From assembly GCF_020906515.1 (NCBI RefSeq), contig NC_085849.1, positions 1,612,001-1,676,000 on the forward strand: a stretch of 64,000 nt of DNA. Reading direction: 5' to 3'. Source of the DNA: Vanrija pseudolonga. Lineage: Eukaryota; Basidiomycota; Tremellomycetes; Trichosporonales; Trichosporonaceae. Position 1 is the stretch's first letter; each line of letters opens with the position of its first letter. Positions 21,561 through 32,490 of the stretch are shown in pieces. Under the pieces are notes generated by a model. The model saw nothing but the letters and a program-made list of their open reading frames with translations, searched no databases and was not told the origin of the DNA. The position numbers and the translations under genes were made by a program.

Positions 21561-22310
21561 ATGGGCAATTGCTTCTCCGACCCGTCAAAACCCAGCGGCC
21601 AGGGCCAGCGGCTCGGCTCGGGCCCCTCGAGCCCCGCGCAGGGCGGGCAAGGCGGCGGCAGCAGCAACCAGAATAGGCCGGCGACCAAGCCGCGTCCGGC
21701 CGGCTCGACTGCCCCTCCACAGACGCTCGGCGGTGCCGCCGGCGGTAGTGGGCCAGGTGGTAGCGCAGACGACCCACGATCGGCGGCACTCGCTGCGGCC
21801 GAGGCACGCGCACAAGCGGTGAGTGGATGCGGGGGCGAGTGGTGTGCGAGTTCAGATGGGCGCGAGTGGCGAGCCGACTGTCTCTTGCCGACGTATTCGC
21901 TCTCGACGCCATGGCGAGAAACTCGCTTCACACGAGAAGGAATGAGGAATGGCCATGGATTCCAGCGTCATCGGCAGGGGCGAGACGAGACGCCCGTCAG
22001 CCATCCATGGGATGTGCGGACACCCGTCAACAATCCAGATAACACATGTGTGATAGCATCCTAGCATCCCGCTCCCCCGCCCGCGCCGACCGACCCAATG
22101 AAACCTCGCTGACGCAGCAAAGGCCGGCACCAAGGGCGTGTCGACGGCCAACCCCAAGGCGGGGCAGCTGAGCGCCAAGCTGGCGGCGGAGCGTCGCTCG
22201 CCCTCGACCACACAGAAGCCCAACGAGCGGCTGATGGTGCGTGCGGCGGATAATGCTCGAGACGAGTCAGTGCTGACCACGACGCGCAGGACGCCGGCCA
22301 GTGGAACTAG
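21561..22310 (+). CDS. SVIP-like small Cdc48/VCP-interacting protein, N-myristoylated
   Basis: Three exons: 21561-21818, 22123-22236 and 22290-22310, for 130 residues. MGNCFSDPSK is a strong N-myristoylation signal with an adjacent palmitoylatable Cys. A Gly/Ser/Pro-rich linker follows, then DPRSAALAAAEARAQAA. This contains R-x5-A-A-x2-R exactly (R73, A79, A80, R83), the VCP-interacting motif (VIM) of animal SVIP. SVIP has the same design: MGLC start, then VIM, then basic helix. The rest is basic (NPKAGQLSAKLAAERR) and ends DAGQWN. Animal SVIP sits on ER or lysosomal membranes and inhibits ERAD by binding p97. A similar brake on Cdc48 is inference. Intron 1 is long (304 nt). Its acceptor is chosen as GCAGCAAAG, because the nearer GCAG lies only 5 nt after the branch-like CTGAC and would break the frame. 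Confidence 0.72.
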
Positions 22311-23612
22311 AGGGGAGGAGCAGGCGGTCCGTGGGCGTGTTGTACGTGATATACCATTCTTTGTCCTCGTGGATTCTGCATTATTTGGTCGTGGGCCGGT
22401 GGCCGGTGGCCGGTGGAAGTGAGCCGACGCGACGAGCGAGAGCAACGACAGCAACGCCCGCTGGTGCGGGGACCGCACCGCAGTGGCTGGCGGTGTCGGC
22501 CCCGGTCCGAAGTAACACGTTTTGTCAACCTCGACGGCGTGCGCTGCTGCATGCCTGGGCTCGCTCGAGGACGGCGCTGCGTGGCTTGGATTGGCTGGCG
22601 CTGCATACCCCGCCCGCGCACGACGCGTGATATGCAGTGGCTTTTGCGAGGCCAGGGTCGCCTCCGCAGACGCCACAGCCACCACGGCGGGGGCGCGCTC
22701 CTGACGCATGTTATGTTGTAGCATGGCCAGGATATGAGCCATGTAGTGAGTGGGCTGTTAATGTGCGCGTTGAGCGTCAAGCGCGCGGGTGGGTTGTCCA
22801 TGATCTCGGCCGTCGTGCGGCTTGCGATGATGTGCCTTGTCTCGGCAGTGTCAGCCGTGCATCCATCGGCGGTCCGAGGCGGTGTGTGCTGGCTGTTGCT
22901 CTTGTTGATGTTTGCTGGCTTGGCCATGCGCGCGCGCCATGCACCACCCCACCCCACCTTTGCTCGGTTGAGTGGGGCCAGCCAGGTTCCGGCATGGCCC
23001 GTTGCAAGAGTGACGCGCGCCGTGGTGGCCCGTGGCGCGGAGCCTGCGTCAATCCCTTCTCTCGTCTTGTCGCTCAGCGCTCAGCCTCCGGACGCCCCGA
23101 AGACTCCGGCACACACATCGAGCGCTGGCCCGGACGGACCGATATAAACCGCTCAGAGAACATTGCGCGCTCTCCTCGTCGTCCATTATCCGCGTCACTT
23201 CAAGTGTTGCTAGACTACTTACCCACTCGCAAGACAGTCAACTCTTCAGCACACGCATACCTCACTGTGAGTCTGGCACACCTCGGCTCACATGACCCGT
23301 TCCGGCCACCCGGCGCCCGTTGCGGTCGTCCGCGCCGATTCGGTAACCTCCGCGGTGCACCCCCACACCCACCCTCACACCCTCCCTCCCTGACTCGTCC
23401 TGCTCGCTGGCCGTTGCTATCTTCAAAGCAAAGCAAACCGAGTCAGAATTGCACAACCACCTCACCTGCTAGCACTACCGCCAACGGAACGGGTCGAGCG
23501 GACTGCCGTGCTACCGCTACCACTGCTTGTGTACAACTGTGCTGACGTCTTGTCCCCTTCTTGTCTTTAACGCCCACGTACGCAACCCACGACCCGCCTT
23601 CGCTTCACCACC
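22311..23612. other. ALT promoter and leader region
   Basis: 1.3 kb between two plus-strand genes. A TATA box candidate lies at 23143-23148. A good donor-like CACT|GTGAGTCTGG at about 23266 suggests that an intron in the ALT leader is possible. The open frame running through 22637-23545 has no ATG start and no domain. Confidence 0.5.
23143..23148 (+). promoter_or_regulatory. TATA box candidate for ALT
   Basis: GATATAAACC in GC-rich surroundings, 465 nt before the ALT start codon. That distance would suit a leader with an intron. Confidence 0.35.
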
Positions 23613-25324
23613 ATGCGCCCTTTTCTGCGCACGCTCCCCCGCCAGCTGAACCAAGTTCGCACAATGGCCGCTTCCGCGTCGACCCGCAAGCCCGTTCTCA
23701 GCCTCGAGTCCATCAACCCCGCCGTCCTCGACGTGCACTACGCCGTCCGCGGCGAGCTCGCCCTCAAGGCCGTCGCCTACGAGGAGCAGCTTCACGACCC
23801 CGTCAAGGCCAAGGAGCTCCCCTTTGACAAGGTCGTCACTGCCAACATTGGCAACCCCCAGCAGAAGGGCCTCAACCAGCGCCCCATCACCTTCTGGCGC
23901 CAGGTCATCTCGCTCCTTGAGAACCCCGCCCTCTTCCAGGACCACCTCGACGTCATCTCCAAGATCTACCCCGCCGATGTCATTGCCCGCGCGAAGACTC
24001 TGTATGGAGAGATTGGCTCGGTCGGTGCCTACACCCACTCGAAGGGTATCCCCGCGATCCGCAAGAAGGTTGCCGCGTTCATTGAGAGTGAGTGTTTGCG
24101 TGGGGCGAGAGGGGCGTGGGCGTGGGCGCAGCGACGGGACCCGAGAGAGAACTCCCTCCTGGCGAGCTCGGGCCACGGACCACACACACAACAACCACTT
24201 CGGGACCTTGCTGACACACCCTACAGAGCGTGACGGCCACCCTGCCAACCCCGAGCACATCTTCCTCACTGCTGGTGCCTCGGCTGGTGTTTCGCAGATC
24301 CTCGGCCTCGTCCTCAAGCCTGGAGAGGGCTGCATGATTCCCATCCCTCAGTACCCTCTCTACACCGCTACCCTCGCCTACATCCACGCCAAGCCCGTGC
24401 CCTACTACCTCGACGAGGCTACCGGATGGTCGACCAGCACCGAGGGCCTCATCCAGGGTGTCAACAAGGCCAAGGCCGACGGCATCAAGGTCAAGGCTCT
24501 TGCCATCATCAACCCCGGTAACCCCACTGGCGGTGTCCTGTCGCGCGAGAGCATGGAGAAGGTTGTCCAGCTCTGCTACGACGAGGGCATTGTCCTCCTC
24601 GCCGACGAGGTCTACCAGCGCAACATCTTTGACCCCAAGGACCGCCCCTTCATCTCGTTCAAGGAGGTTGTCCGCTCCATGCCCAAGGAGGTTGCCAACT
24701 CGGTCGAGCTCGTCTCGTTCCACTCCATCTCCAAGGGCGTGTCGGGCGAGTGTGGTCGCCGTGGTGGCTACTTCGAGCTCACCAACATTGCCGAGGACGT
24801 CGTTGAGCAGATCTACAAGATGGCCTCGGTCACTCTCTGCCCTCCCGTCACTGGCCAGGTCGGTGTTGACCTCCTCGTCGACCCTCCCAAGCCCGGAGAC
24901 GCCAGCTATGACCAGTGGCTCGCCGAGACTACCCTCACCCACGACAACCTCCGTGACCGCTCAAAGCTCATGAGCGAGCGCTTCAACCAGCTCCCCAACA
25001 TGTCGTGCCAGCCCGCCGACGGTGCCATGTACCTCTTCCCCCAGATCAAGATCCCTGAGCGCGCCATTGAGGAGGCCAAGAAGCGCGGAAAGGCTCCTGA
25101 CGTTATGTACACCCTCGACCTTCTTGGTGAGTTGACTGTTTCCTCGAGAGCGAGTGAAACTGACACCCCCAGACGCCACTGGTATCTGCTCGGTCGCTGG
25201 TTCGGGCTTCGGCCAGGAGGCTGGCACCTACCACCTTCGTGTCACTGCCCTCTGCCCCGGTGTTGAGGACTATGTTGGCAAGATTGAAAAGTTCCACAAG
25301 GAGTGGATCGCCAAGTGGGCGTAA
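23613..25324 (+). CDS. ALT1: alanine aminotransferase, mitochondrial/cytosolic
   Basis: PLP enzyme converting alanine + 2-oxoglutarate to pyruvate + glutamate. Three exons: 23613-24087, 24227-25126 and 25173-25324, for 508 residues, class I/II aminotransferase fold. Visible landmarks: NIGNPQQKGLNQRPITFWRQ; the glycine turn LTAGASAGVSQIL; NPGNPTGG; ADEVYQ with the Asp that pairs with PLP; and FHSISKGVSGECGRRGG, where Lys ~328 forms the Schiff base. The end is HLRVTALCPGVEDYVGKIEK. The N-terminus MRPFLRTLPRQLNQVRT is Arg-rich and acid-free, like a mitochondrial presequence. A second in-frame ATG at residue 18 (MAASASTRK) would give a cytosolic form, so one gene may serve two compartments. Confidence 0.95.
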
Positions 25325-25404
25325 GTGGGCCGTGGGGCACGGCGTGTGGCATGTACAACCAAGGCGTGGTCGGCAACCATTTCATTGTGTGATAGTAGTA
25401 GAGT

Positions 25405-25410
25405 AATAAA
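25405..25410 (+). terminator. AATAAA poly(A) signal candidate for ALT
   Basis: Perfect AATAAA 80 nt after the ALT stop codon, in an AT-richer patch. Confidence 0.4.
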
Positions 25411-25614
25411 TCTGATCTGTCTGGCCCAGTAGAGGTGTAACGCACAGCAAACTCTGATCTAGTCGGCAGGCATTTGGAACTCGGGACAAGAGACAAAAGA
25501 TGTATACAATCACGAGCATTGCACCCACCCACCCACACAGCTATGTTGATCTTTGCATGCGTACATACATCAAATTACAGAGACTGGCCCGCCTCTGTAA
25601 CAAAGTACATTTGA

Positions 25615-26099
25615 TTAGATGAGGAGCTTCTCAATCTCGTTCTTGATGGCCTGGATCTGCGAGTTGAGCTCACGGGCCTCGTTGGTGGTGACCGAGACGG
25701 CGATGACGGGGCGCGAGACACCGCAAGCACGGCCAAGGCTGGGGGTGGGTGTCAGTCTACAGCACTTGTTCATCGGCCACTTGGCCCACTCACGCAGTCT
25801 TGGACGCGACAAAGCAGTAGGGGACGTTCTTGTCCTCGCACAGGAGGGGGAGGTGGAGGACAATCTCGATGGGCTCGACGTCGGCGGCCATGATGATGAA
25901 CTCGGAGATACCGCGGTTGAGCGTCTTGGTGGCCTCGTTGGCGCCCTTCTTGAGCTGCTTGTAGTGCGAGGCCTGCTGGACGACGTCGAGGATCTGGGGG
26001 CGGGGTCAGCTGGGTCATGGAACAACTCCTCAAGCTACCCACCTGGTTGGTGAGCTGCGCGTTGGCGAGCGGGAAGGCCTTGGCGTTGACGTCGGACAT
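25615..26099 (-). CDS. SNU13: Snu13/15.5K kink-turn RNA binding protein
   Basis: L7Ae-family protein that binds the kink-turn of U4 snRNA in the tri-snRNP and of box C/D snoRNAs. Three exons: 26099-26043, 25993-25794 and 25738-25615, for 126 residues, the same length as yeast Snu13. Shows [20 protein letters not shown] (K-turn recognition helix and strand), [40 protein letters not shown] and the hydrophobic loop RPVIAVSVT. The tail is [18 protein letters not shown]. Introns are 49 and 55 nt. It shares a 628-nt divergent promoter with the sugar transporter. Confidence 0.97.
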
Positions 26100-26727
26100 T
26101 TTGATGCTGATGATGCTTGTGGTGGTTATGGTGACCTCACGGCTAGGATCACGGGTCGTCTATGACAGGAAGGAGTGGATGTGGATGGAGATGAGCAGCA
26201 AAGTGATGGAAATGAGCACCTTGAGGAGGACGAGGACGCCGAAATCGTGAAAGGCAGGATAAATGGAATGAAATTGTGGATAAAATAATGTCCGACCACG
26301 TGGAAATGCTCCCGTCCCCCACCTGCCCGTCCAGCGTACTGCCAAGGCTGCGCGGGTCGCGGCAACCCCGCGTCACCGTGGCGCTGCTGGCTGAAATGAC
26401 ATCGACGGATTTGACGCGTATGAGACTGTGTGACCATTCAAAGGTGGGTGGGTGGCTTCACAGTCGCCGCAGCAACAGCAACGACCACAACACAACAACA
26501 CGCCCGCCGCGTCCTCGTCTTCACCTACTTGCCCATCATCGGCTGCTAGTCGCCTCTTCTCCCGCTCAGCTCGCGCACAACCACAGAAGGCGCGTTAGGC
26601 ACAGGAACCCATCGTCCAGCCAGCCAGCCGCATCAGCTCGAACCACTCGTCGCCGCCCCCGCCGACGTAATGTCCCAGTTGTCCCAAGTGACAACCTAAC
26701 TGTTTGGTTCATCTCGCCCATTTCACC
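26100..26727. other. divergent promoter, SNU13 and sugar transporter
   Basis: 628 nt. The part next to 26727 is C/A-rich and G-poor (about 26460-26640), consistent with the leader of the transporter transcript. No coding exon seen. Confidence 0.5.
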
Positions 26728-28975
26728 ATGACCGGCGCGCACTTCTACCCCGTCACCGGCGCCGACGACGACGCCGAGCTCGCCGTCGAGCGCCACGGCG
26801 TGCAGTGGGTCGGCACGCCGGGCGTCAAGGGCCCGTCGTGGGCCAAGCTGCCGCTGCTTACCGTCGGCATGCTCGGCACGCAGGTCGTGTGGTCGATCGA
26901 GATGGCGTATGGTGGGTGCAAGGCGCAACACGCGACGCAGCGACACTGACACTCCGCAGCGTCACCCTTCCTCATCGAGCTCGGGCTGAGCAAGAGCTGG
27001 ATGTCGCTCGTGTTCATGGCCGGTCCGTTGTCCGGCCTGATCATGCAGCCCCTCGTCGGGGCGTACGCCGACCGCTCGCGCTCGCGCTTTGGCCGCCGCC
27101 GCCCGTTCATGCTTATCGGCAGCGGGATAGCAGCGTTCGGCATGGTCCTGCTCGGATGGTGCCGCGAGATTGCGGGCTGGTTTGGCCTCGGCAAGTGGGC
27201 GCCGATCGTGCTCGCCGTCATTGCCATCTATCTCATCGACTTTAGCATCAATGCTGTGATGAGCACCGACCGCGCACTCATCGTCGACACGCTCCCGCCC
27301 AGCCAGCAGGAGAACGGTAACGCCTGGGGCAGCAGGATGATGGGCGCGGGTGCGCTTGCCGGGTTCTTTGTGTAAGTGGCGGAGATGGGTTGAGATACGA
27401 GACTGTTGTGGCTGACACATGCACAGCGGCAACATCCAGCTCCCGTCCATCATGCCCCTGCTCGGCAACACCCAGCTCCAGATCCTCTCGTTCCTCACCT
27501 CGGTCGTGCTCCTCATGTGCCATGTGTCGACGTCATGGGCCGTGACGGAACGCGTCCTCCTTCGCGACGAGTGAGTAGGGTGGTGGTAGACATGGCACTG
27601 ACAACCTAGTCGCGAGCAGTCCAAATCCGGCCTCCTCTCCTCGATCCGCGCCATCTGGGCCAACATCTTCAGTCTCCCACCGGGCATCCGCATGATCTGC
27701 TTCATCCAGTTCTTCGCCCAGCTCGGATGGTACCCCGTCATGTTCTTCACCAGCATCTGGGTGTCTGACATTTACCGCGAGTCCAACGCGCAGGGCGACC
27801 TCTCGGACAAGGAGTTCAGAGAGGCTGCCGAGCGCGCAGGCTCGCGTGCCCTCTTCTTCCAGGCCGTCGTCACCATTATCGTTTCGATTGGAGCTCCGCT
27901 GCTCGTGTCGCAATCCGGTGTCCAGGCCGTCAGCCCGACGAGCGAGTATGCGCCAGTCCACCGTGGCGAGGACGGCGAGGAGGAGGAGGACGGCGTGTCG
28001 ACGCCCAACTCGGCTGTGTACAAGCACGAGCTCGAGGTTCGATCGTCGTCGTGGAAGCAGCGTGCTGCCGCGGCTGTCGATGACGCCGTCCGCGCAATCA
28101 AGACTGGATCGGCTTGGGCGCTCCCTATCCAGTGGCTGACCCTCGTGCGATTGTGGTGGATGGCACAGGTCCTCTTTGCCGTCACCATGGCCTTGACAAT
28201 GTTCACCACGACCGTCGGTGGCGCCTACTTCCTCATTGGCATCACGGGCGTCTCGTGGGCTCTGACACAATGGGCTCCGTTTGCACTCATCGGCGAGCTG
28301 GTGCTCATCGACGGTACTCGGGACCAGACGGCCATGCAGCACCTTCGAAACGCGTCGACAGCCAGCGTCGTGTTCGAGCATCACGACGAGGCCGACCCTC
28401 TGCGCTCGTCGGTGACGCGGAGACGGTCCCACGAGACGGTAGACGCGAACGGGCCTCCTCCCTTCGATGCCAGCGTCCCCCCAACGCGGCCCAAAGTCGC
28501 CATCCCGCCAGGTGCCGATGAAAGCGACGACTTTGGTAACGACACGACCGTCATCCTGCGCCACTCGGACGACTTCTCGGTCGCGTCGCAGGAGGACCTC
28601 CGGTCACCTCTGAACCGCGCGAGCCCGACCGAGGGCAGCTCGACAGCCGACAAGGCCGGCATCATCCTCGGCATCCACAACGTCTTCATCGTGCTTCCTC
28701 AGTTTGTCAGCACTGCCATCTCAAGTCTTGTTTTCGCAATCATGGCCCCTGGTGGGTCGAACGACGCTGCGGGGGGTGGTTCTTCGGCGACACCGCGTGC
28801 CGCCCGTGCCATTGCGCAGCTTGCCGTCCGCGCCGAGTCGGCCATCACTGGCGCGGCCAAGGGATCACCAAACGCTGTTGGCGTCATCTTCCGCATCGGA
28901 GGGCTCAGCGCCGCGATAGGCGCATACCTCTCTTGGCGGCTCGGCAAGCGGTGGGCCCAAGGGCGCCCAGCATGA
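26728..28975 (+). CDS. SLC45/Sut1-type disaccharide:proton symporter
   Basis: Major-facilitator protein of the glycoside-pentoside-hexuronide/SLC45 branch, which includes plant sucrose carriers and fission-yeast Sut1 (alpha-glucoside uptake). Four exons: 26728-26911, 26960-27371, 27427-27570 and 27610-28975, for 701 residues. About twelve hydrophobic segments. Family motifs seen: LLTVGMLGTQVVWSIEMAYA in TM1; GPLSGLIMQPLVGAYADRSR then FGRRRPFM (loop 2-3 signature); NGNAWGSRMMGAGALAGFFV; and FIQFFAQLGWYPVMFFTSIW. An acidic loop lies in the middle. A long Ser/Asp-rich cytosolic loop of about 120 residues lies before the last helices (DESDDFGNDTTVILRHSDDF), with likely phosphorylation sites. Plasma-membrane location and sugar specificity are inferred from the family. 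Confidence 0.88.
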
Positions 28976-29519
28976 GAAAGCACGTCACATTCGACATTCG
29001 GACAATGACCTCTCGTTAGAACCATCTGTATCTGTAGCCATAGAAGCGTTTGCATGGCATCCGGTGTGCTTGGAGCAAGCGAGTGAAGCATTGGCACCAA
29101 GGAACCACGAGCGATCCATGACGCCATGTCGAGCGGAATGGCGTTGGTCCTTGGTCGTCTGCTAGTCTGCTAGCGCGCGTGTGACTACCCCACCAACGAC
29201 TCGAGCCATCCACATGCATACGCGGACAAGGGGTATCATGAGCGTGAAACGAGTGGGTTACAACAGCCACGGCCGTTCCAAGGTATGTATGTTACTCGTG
29301 TGTCTGCAGGACATGTCTTGGACACAAAGAGGGGTCATGACGGATTTTAGAGGTACACGGTGGTTGTGGTGGTTTGGCGTGTCTACGATACTTGTCGGCG
29401 GCGGCCGCGTGGTGCGGCGTAGCGCAGCCCTCTCCAAAAACCCGAAACAATAATAAAAATAAGCGGGGTATCTTGGGTTGGACGAGGACGTGGGATACAG
29501 GGGCCCATGATGCCGGCCT
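28976..29519. other. convergent 3' spacer, transporter and SPC2
   Basis: 544 nt between facing stop codons. An A-rich patch with overlapping AATAAA-like strings at 29448-29463 could serve transcript ends. No gene. Confidence 0.5.
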
Positions 29520-30711
29520 TTATTCCTGCTTGAGGCCCTCGTCCTCGACGTCCACGAGGCCGGCGTCGTCGAGCAAACCCGAGATCCAGCGCGCGACCTC
29601 TCCCTCCTCGACGCCACCATCCTCGTCAATGACCTCTCCGACGTGCTTGCCGCTGACGACGCGCGCCTTGTGGATGAGGCTCTTGCCGTTGTTGGACGTG
29701 GTGGAGAGGGTGAGGCGGACAGTGTAGCTTGGGCCGCGGGGGTCGGGACCTGAGCTGCTGTTGGCCACCGAGCTGAGCTGCGAGCCCGAAGACGAAGGAG
29801 AGAGTGATGACGGAGATGTCAGGGGCGAGGCAATGGGGGTAGTGGCCGAAATGGGCGAGCTCGGGCGCGAGTTGGGCGACACGGAGAGCACAGACTCGAT
29901 AGGTCCGACGACCGACGTCGACGAGTAGATCTGGATCAGGTCGGTCTCAATCTGTGCCAGTGGTGTCAGCAAGCGGTAAATGGGTGTAGAGGGGCCGGGG
30001 TCGCGTGCCACCGGCGCTCGGGTCGCACGAGCTCGTGACACACGACGTCATGTGCGCGGGGCGTGCTCGTCCACTCGCACTCGTGCTCGTTGCGCTCGGA
30101 TACAGTCGCGTGGCGGCGCGGGCGGCATGCGGCGTGCGGCGTGCGGCGTGCTTGTTGCAAACGGCATGGCACAAGACTCACCCTTTTGACAATACGACGG
30201 CGGCGACCGCGGAAGACCTCGCCCTTCTCGACCCAGCGCTTCCATGCCCAAAGAAGGGACTGGAGGGCGCCGTACCCAATGACGGCGATCCAGAGCACCG
30301 TCTTGGATTCCTCAAATGGCAAGAAGTAGCAGTAGGCCGACGCTCCGAGTGCGAGGATGACCGACGCGTACCCGAGCGAGAGGTGCACTGTAGGGTGGAG
30401 GCGAGAGGGTGTGAATGCCTGGTCTGTGAGGTGCTGAAGGGGCAAGGTCAGCTCCGTACACCAGCTCGACACGACGCTCGACGCCGCACACCACACACAC
30501 GTACCTTGCGGACAATGTCGTCGAGCGCAGTCTTGATCTCGGCAAGGTTGGCCTTGTTGACCCGCACGGTCGGCAGTGGGTCGGTGGCGATGCTCGTCGA
30601 CAGCGTCGGCGCGGGGCTCGTCGTCGACGACGTGTCCAAGGCCGCCGTGGCGGCCTTGTCGGCGTTGCTGGCCGACGCGGCGGCGCCCTTGCGCTGTTGG
30701 GATGGCGGCAT
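29520..30711 (-). CDS. SPC2: signal peptidase complex subunit 2
   Basis: Non-catalytic ER-membrane subunit that links the signal peptidase complex to the Sec61 channel. Three exons: 30711-30505, 30433-30182 and 29951-29520, for 296 residues. Recognised by VRVNKANLAEIKTALDDIVR (family pattern 'V.K.n...ik.aLDD.v') and the pair of close membrane helices: LHPTVHLSLGYASVILALGA...YFLPF and then VLWIAVIGYGALQSLLWAW. The Arg/Lys patch RGRRRRIVKR follows at the cytosolic boundary. It is longer than the yeast protein (178 residues) because of a Ser/Pro-rich insertion in the C-terminal domain (about 180-225) and an acidic tail. Intron 2 is 230 nt and contains GTGCGGC-type short repeats. The minus-strand stop reads GAATAAAGG, so a perfect AATAAA overlaps the TAA. 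Confidence 0.88.
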
Positions 30712-31155
30712 GGTCAGGCTTGGCGGGAGCGGTGCGCCAAAGCCAAAGCCGTGTGGGAAGGGGCGTTGGAGGGAGGGGAGGTTGGAAGGGTTGGGAAGAG
30801 TTGTGGAGACAAGGAGTGGGAGGAGGATCGCGACTTGTGCGTCACGGCTGGATGCCTGGCTGGCTGGCTGGCTGTCTGCTCGACACGACGAGCACAAGAA
30901 CAGTCTCTTGGCTGAAGCAATGTTAGGGGGGACGATTTAAGTCGAGCCACGACGTGGCGGAACCAGAGGGGGAAGCGGGAGTATTTCTGGCGAGCAGTTG
31001 CCGCCGCCGGCGCTGCAGCCTGTCCAGGCCGTGCGTCACTGGATCACTGTCGCCGGGCAGTCACGTTCATTGCCTGCCTGTTGCAACCACAGTCCTCGAC
31101 ATTGGACAACAACCCACCTTGTAACCCCCAACACGGCACTCGCCAGCTAGTTACA
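30712..31155. other. divergent promoter, SPC2 and VMA6
   Basis: 444 nt shared by two ER/vacuole housekeeping genes. It contains a GGCTGGCT repeat at about 30850-30871. No coding exon. Confidence 0.5.
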
Positions 31156-32490
31156 ATGGAGGCTCTCACCTTCAACGTGAGTAGGAGCGTGTAGCAGTGG
31201 AGCTGTCGTCCACTCAAACGCCAGCTCCCATCCTCCCTATCGCTTCGTGCTCACTCCTCCCCAGATCAACCACGGCTTCCTCGAGGGCATCGTCCGCGGA
31301 TACAAGGGCGCCCTCCTCACCCAGTCAAACTACAGCAACCTGACCCAGTGCGAGAACCTTGAGGGTGCGTTGCGAAGAGCTATCTCCAGCACAATGCTGA
31401 CCCCACCTCACAGACTTCCGCATGCAGCTTGCCTCGACCGACTATGGCAACTTCCTCGCCAACGAGCCCCTCCCCCTCTCGACTGCTACTATTGCTGACA
31501 AGGTGAGATTAGAGTGCGGTGGTGGCTGGAGTGCGTTGTTCCGAGCAACTACCCAATGCCAGTTGCTTGGCACGCCCGGCCGCCATCGCCGTTACCGCCT
31601 GCCCCACCCGCTAACTCCCCCAGGCCACCGCCAAGCTCGTCGAGGAGTTCAACTTTGTCCGCACCAACGCCGTCGAGCCCCTCGCCAAGTTCATGGACTA
31701 CATCACGTACGCGTACATGATCGACAATGTCATCCTCCTCACCCTCGGCACGCTCCACGAGCGCGACACCCACGAGCTCCTCGAGCGCTGCCACCCTCTC
31801 GGTGTGTTCGACACGATGCCGGCCCTGTGCGTCGCCACCAACGTCGAGGAGCTCTACCAGACTGTCCTTGTCGAGACTCCCCTGGCGCCCTACTTCAAGG
31901 AGTGCCTCTCGGCCCAGGACCTCGACGACCTCAACATTGAGATCATCCGTAACGCCCTCTACAAGGCCTACCTCGAGGACTTCTCGCGATTCTGCCAGAC
32001 CCTCCCATCGCCCACCGACGAGGTCATGACCCGCATCCTCTCGTTTGAGGCCGACCGCCGTACCATCAACATTACTATCAACTCGTTTGGCACCGAGCTC
32101 AGCAAGGACCAGCGCGCCCGCCTCTTCCCCACGATCGGCCACCTGTACCCCGTGGGCAACAATGCCCTTGCGCGCGCGGACGACGTTGAGCAGGTCCTCC
32201 AGGCCGTCGACTACGTGCCAGAGTACCGTGCCTTCTTTGACCGGGCAGGCACTGCCAACCAGCACTCTGCTGGCGACGACGGTGCCGACGCCGGCTCGAG
32301 TCTAGAGGACGAGTTCTTCAAGCATGACGTCGAGCTCAACAAGCAGAGCTTCCTGCAGCAGTTCCAGTTTGGCGTCTTCTACTCGCTGTTCAAGCTCAAG
32401 GAGCAGGAGGTGCGCAACTTGACGTGGATTGCCGAGTGTATCGCCCAGGACGCTCGTGACAGGATAAACGACTACATTCCCATTTTCTAG
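31156..32490 (+). CDS. VMA6: V-type H+-ATPase subunit d (V0)
   Basis: Peripheral V0 subunit that couples the membrane ring to the central stalk of the vacuolar proton pump. Four exons: 31156-31176, 31265-31364, 31414-31502 and 31624-32490, for 358 residues (yeast Vma6 345). The first exon encodes only MEALTFN. Landmarks: [40 protein letters not shown] and [46 protein letters not shown]; the cysteines of [17 protein letters not shown]; and the end [20 protein letters not shown] followed by [16 protein letters not shown], which is nearly invariant in the family. All four exons join in frame through GT-AG introns of 49-121 nt. Confidence 0.97.

Noticed and set aside
22637-23545. 302-residue plus-strand open frame between the SVIP-like gene and ALT
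   Set aside because: It begins at a GTG, has no domain, and crosses the ALT TATA candidate and leader. It looks like GC-rich chance.
31549-32265. 238-residue minus-strand open frame
   Set aside because: Antisense of VMA6; acidic/Val-rich shadow composition.
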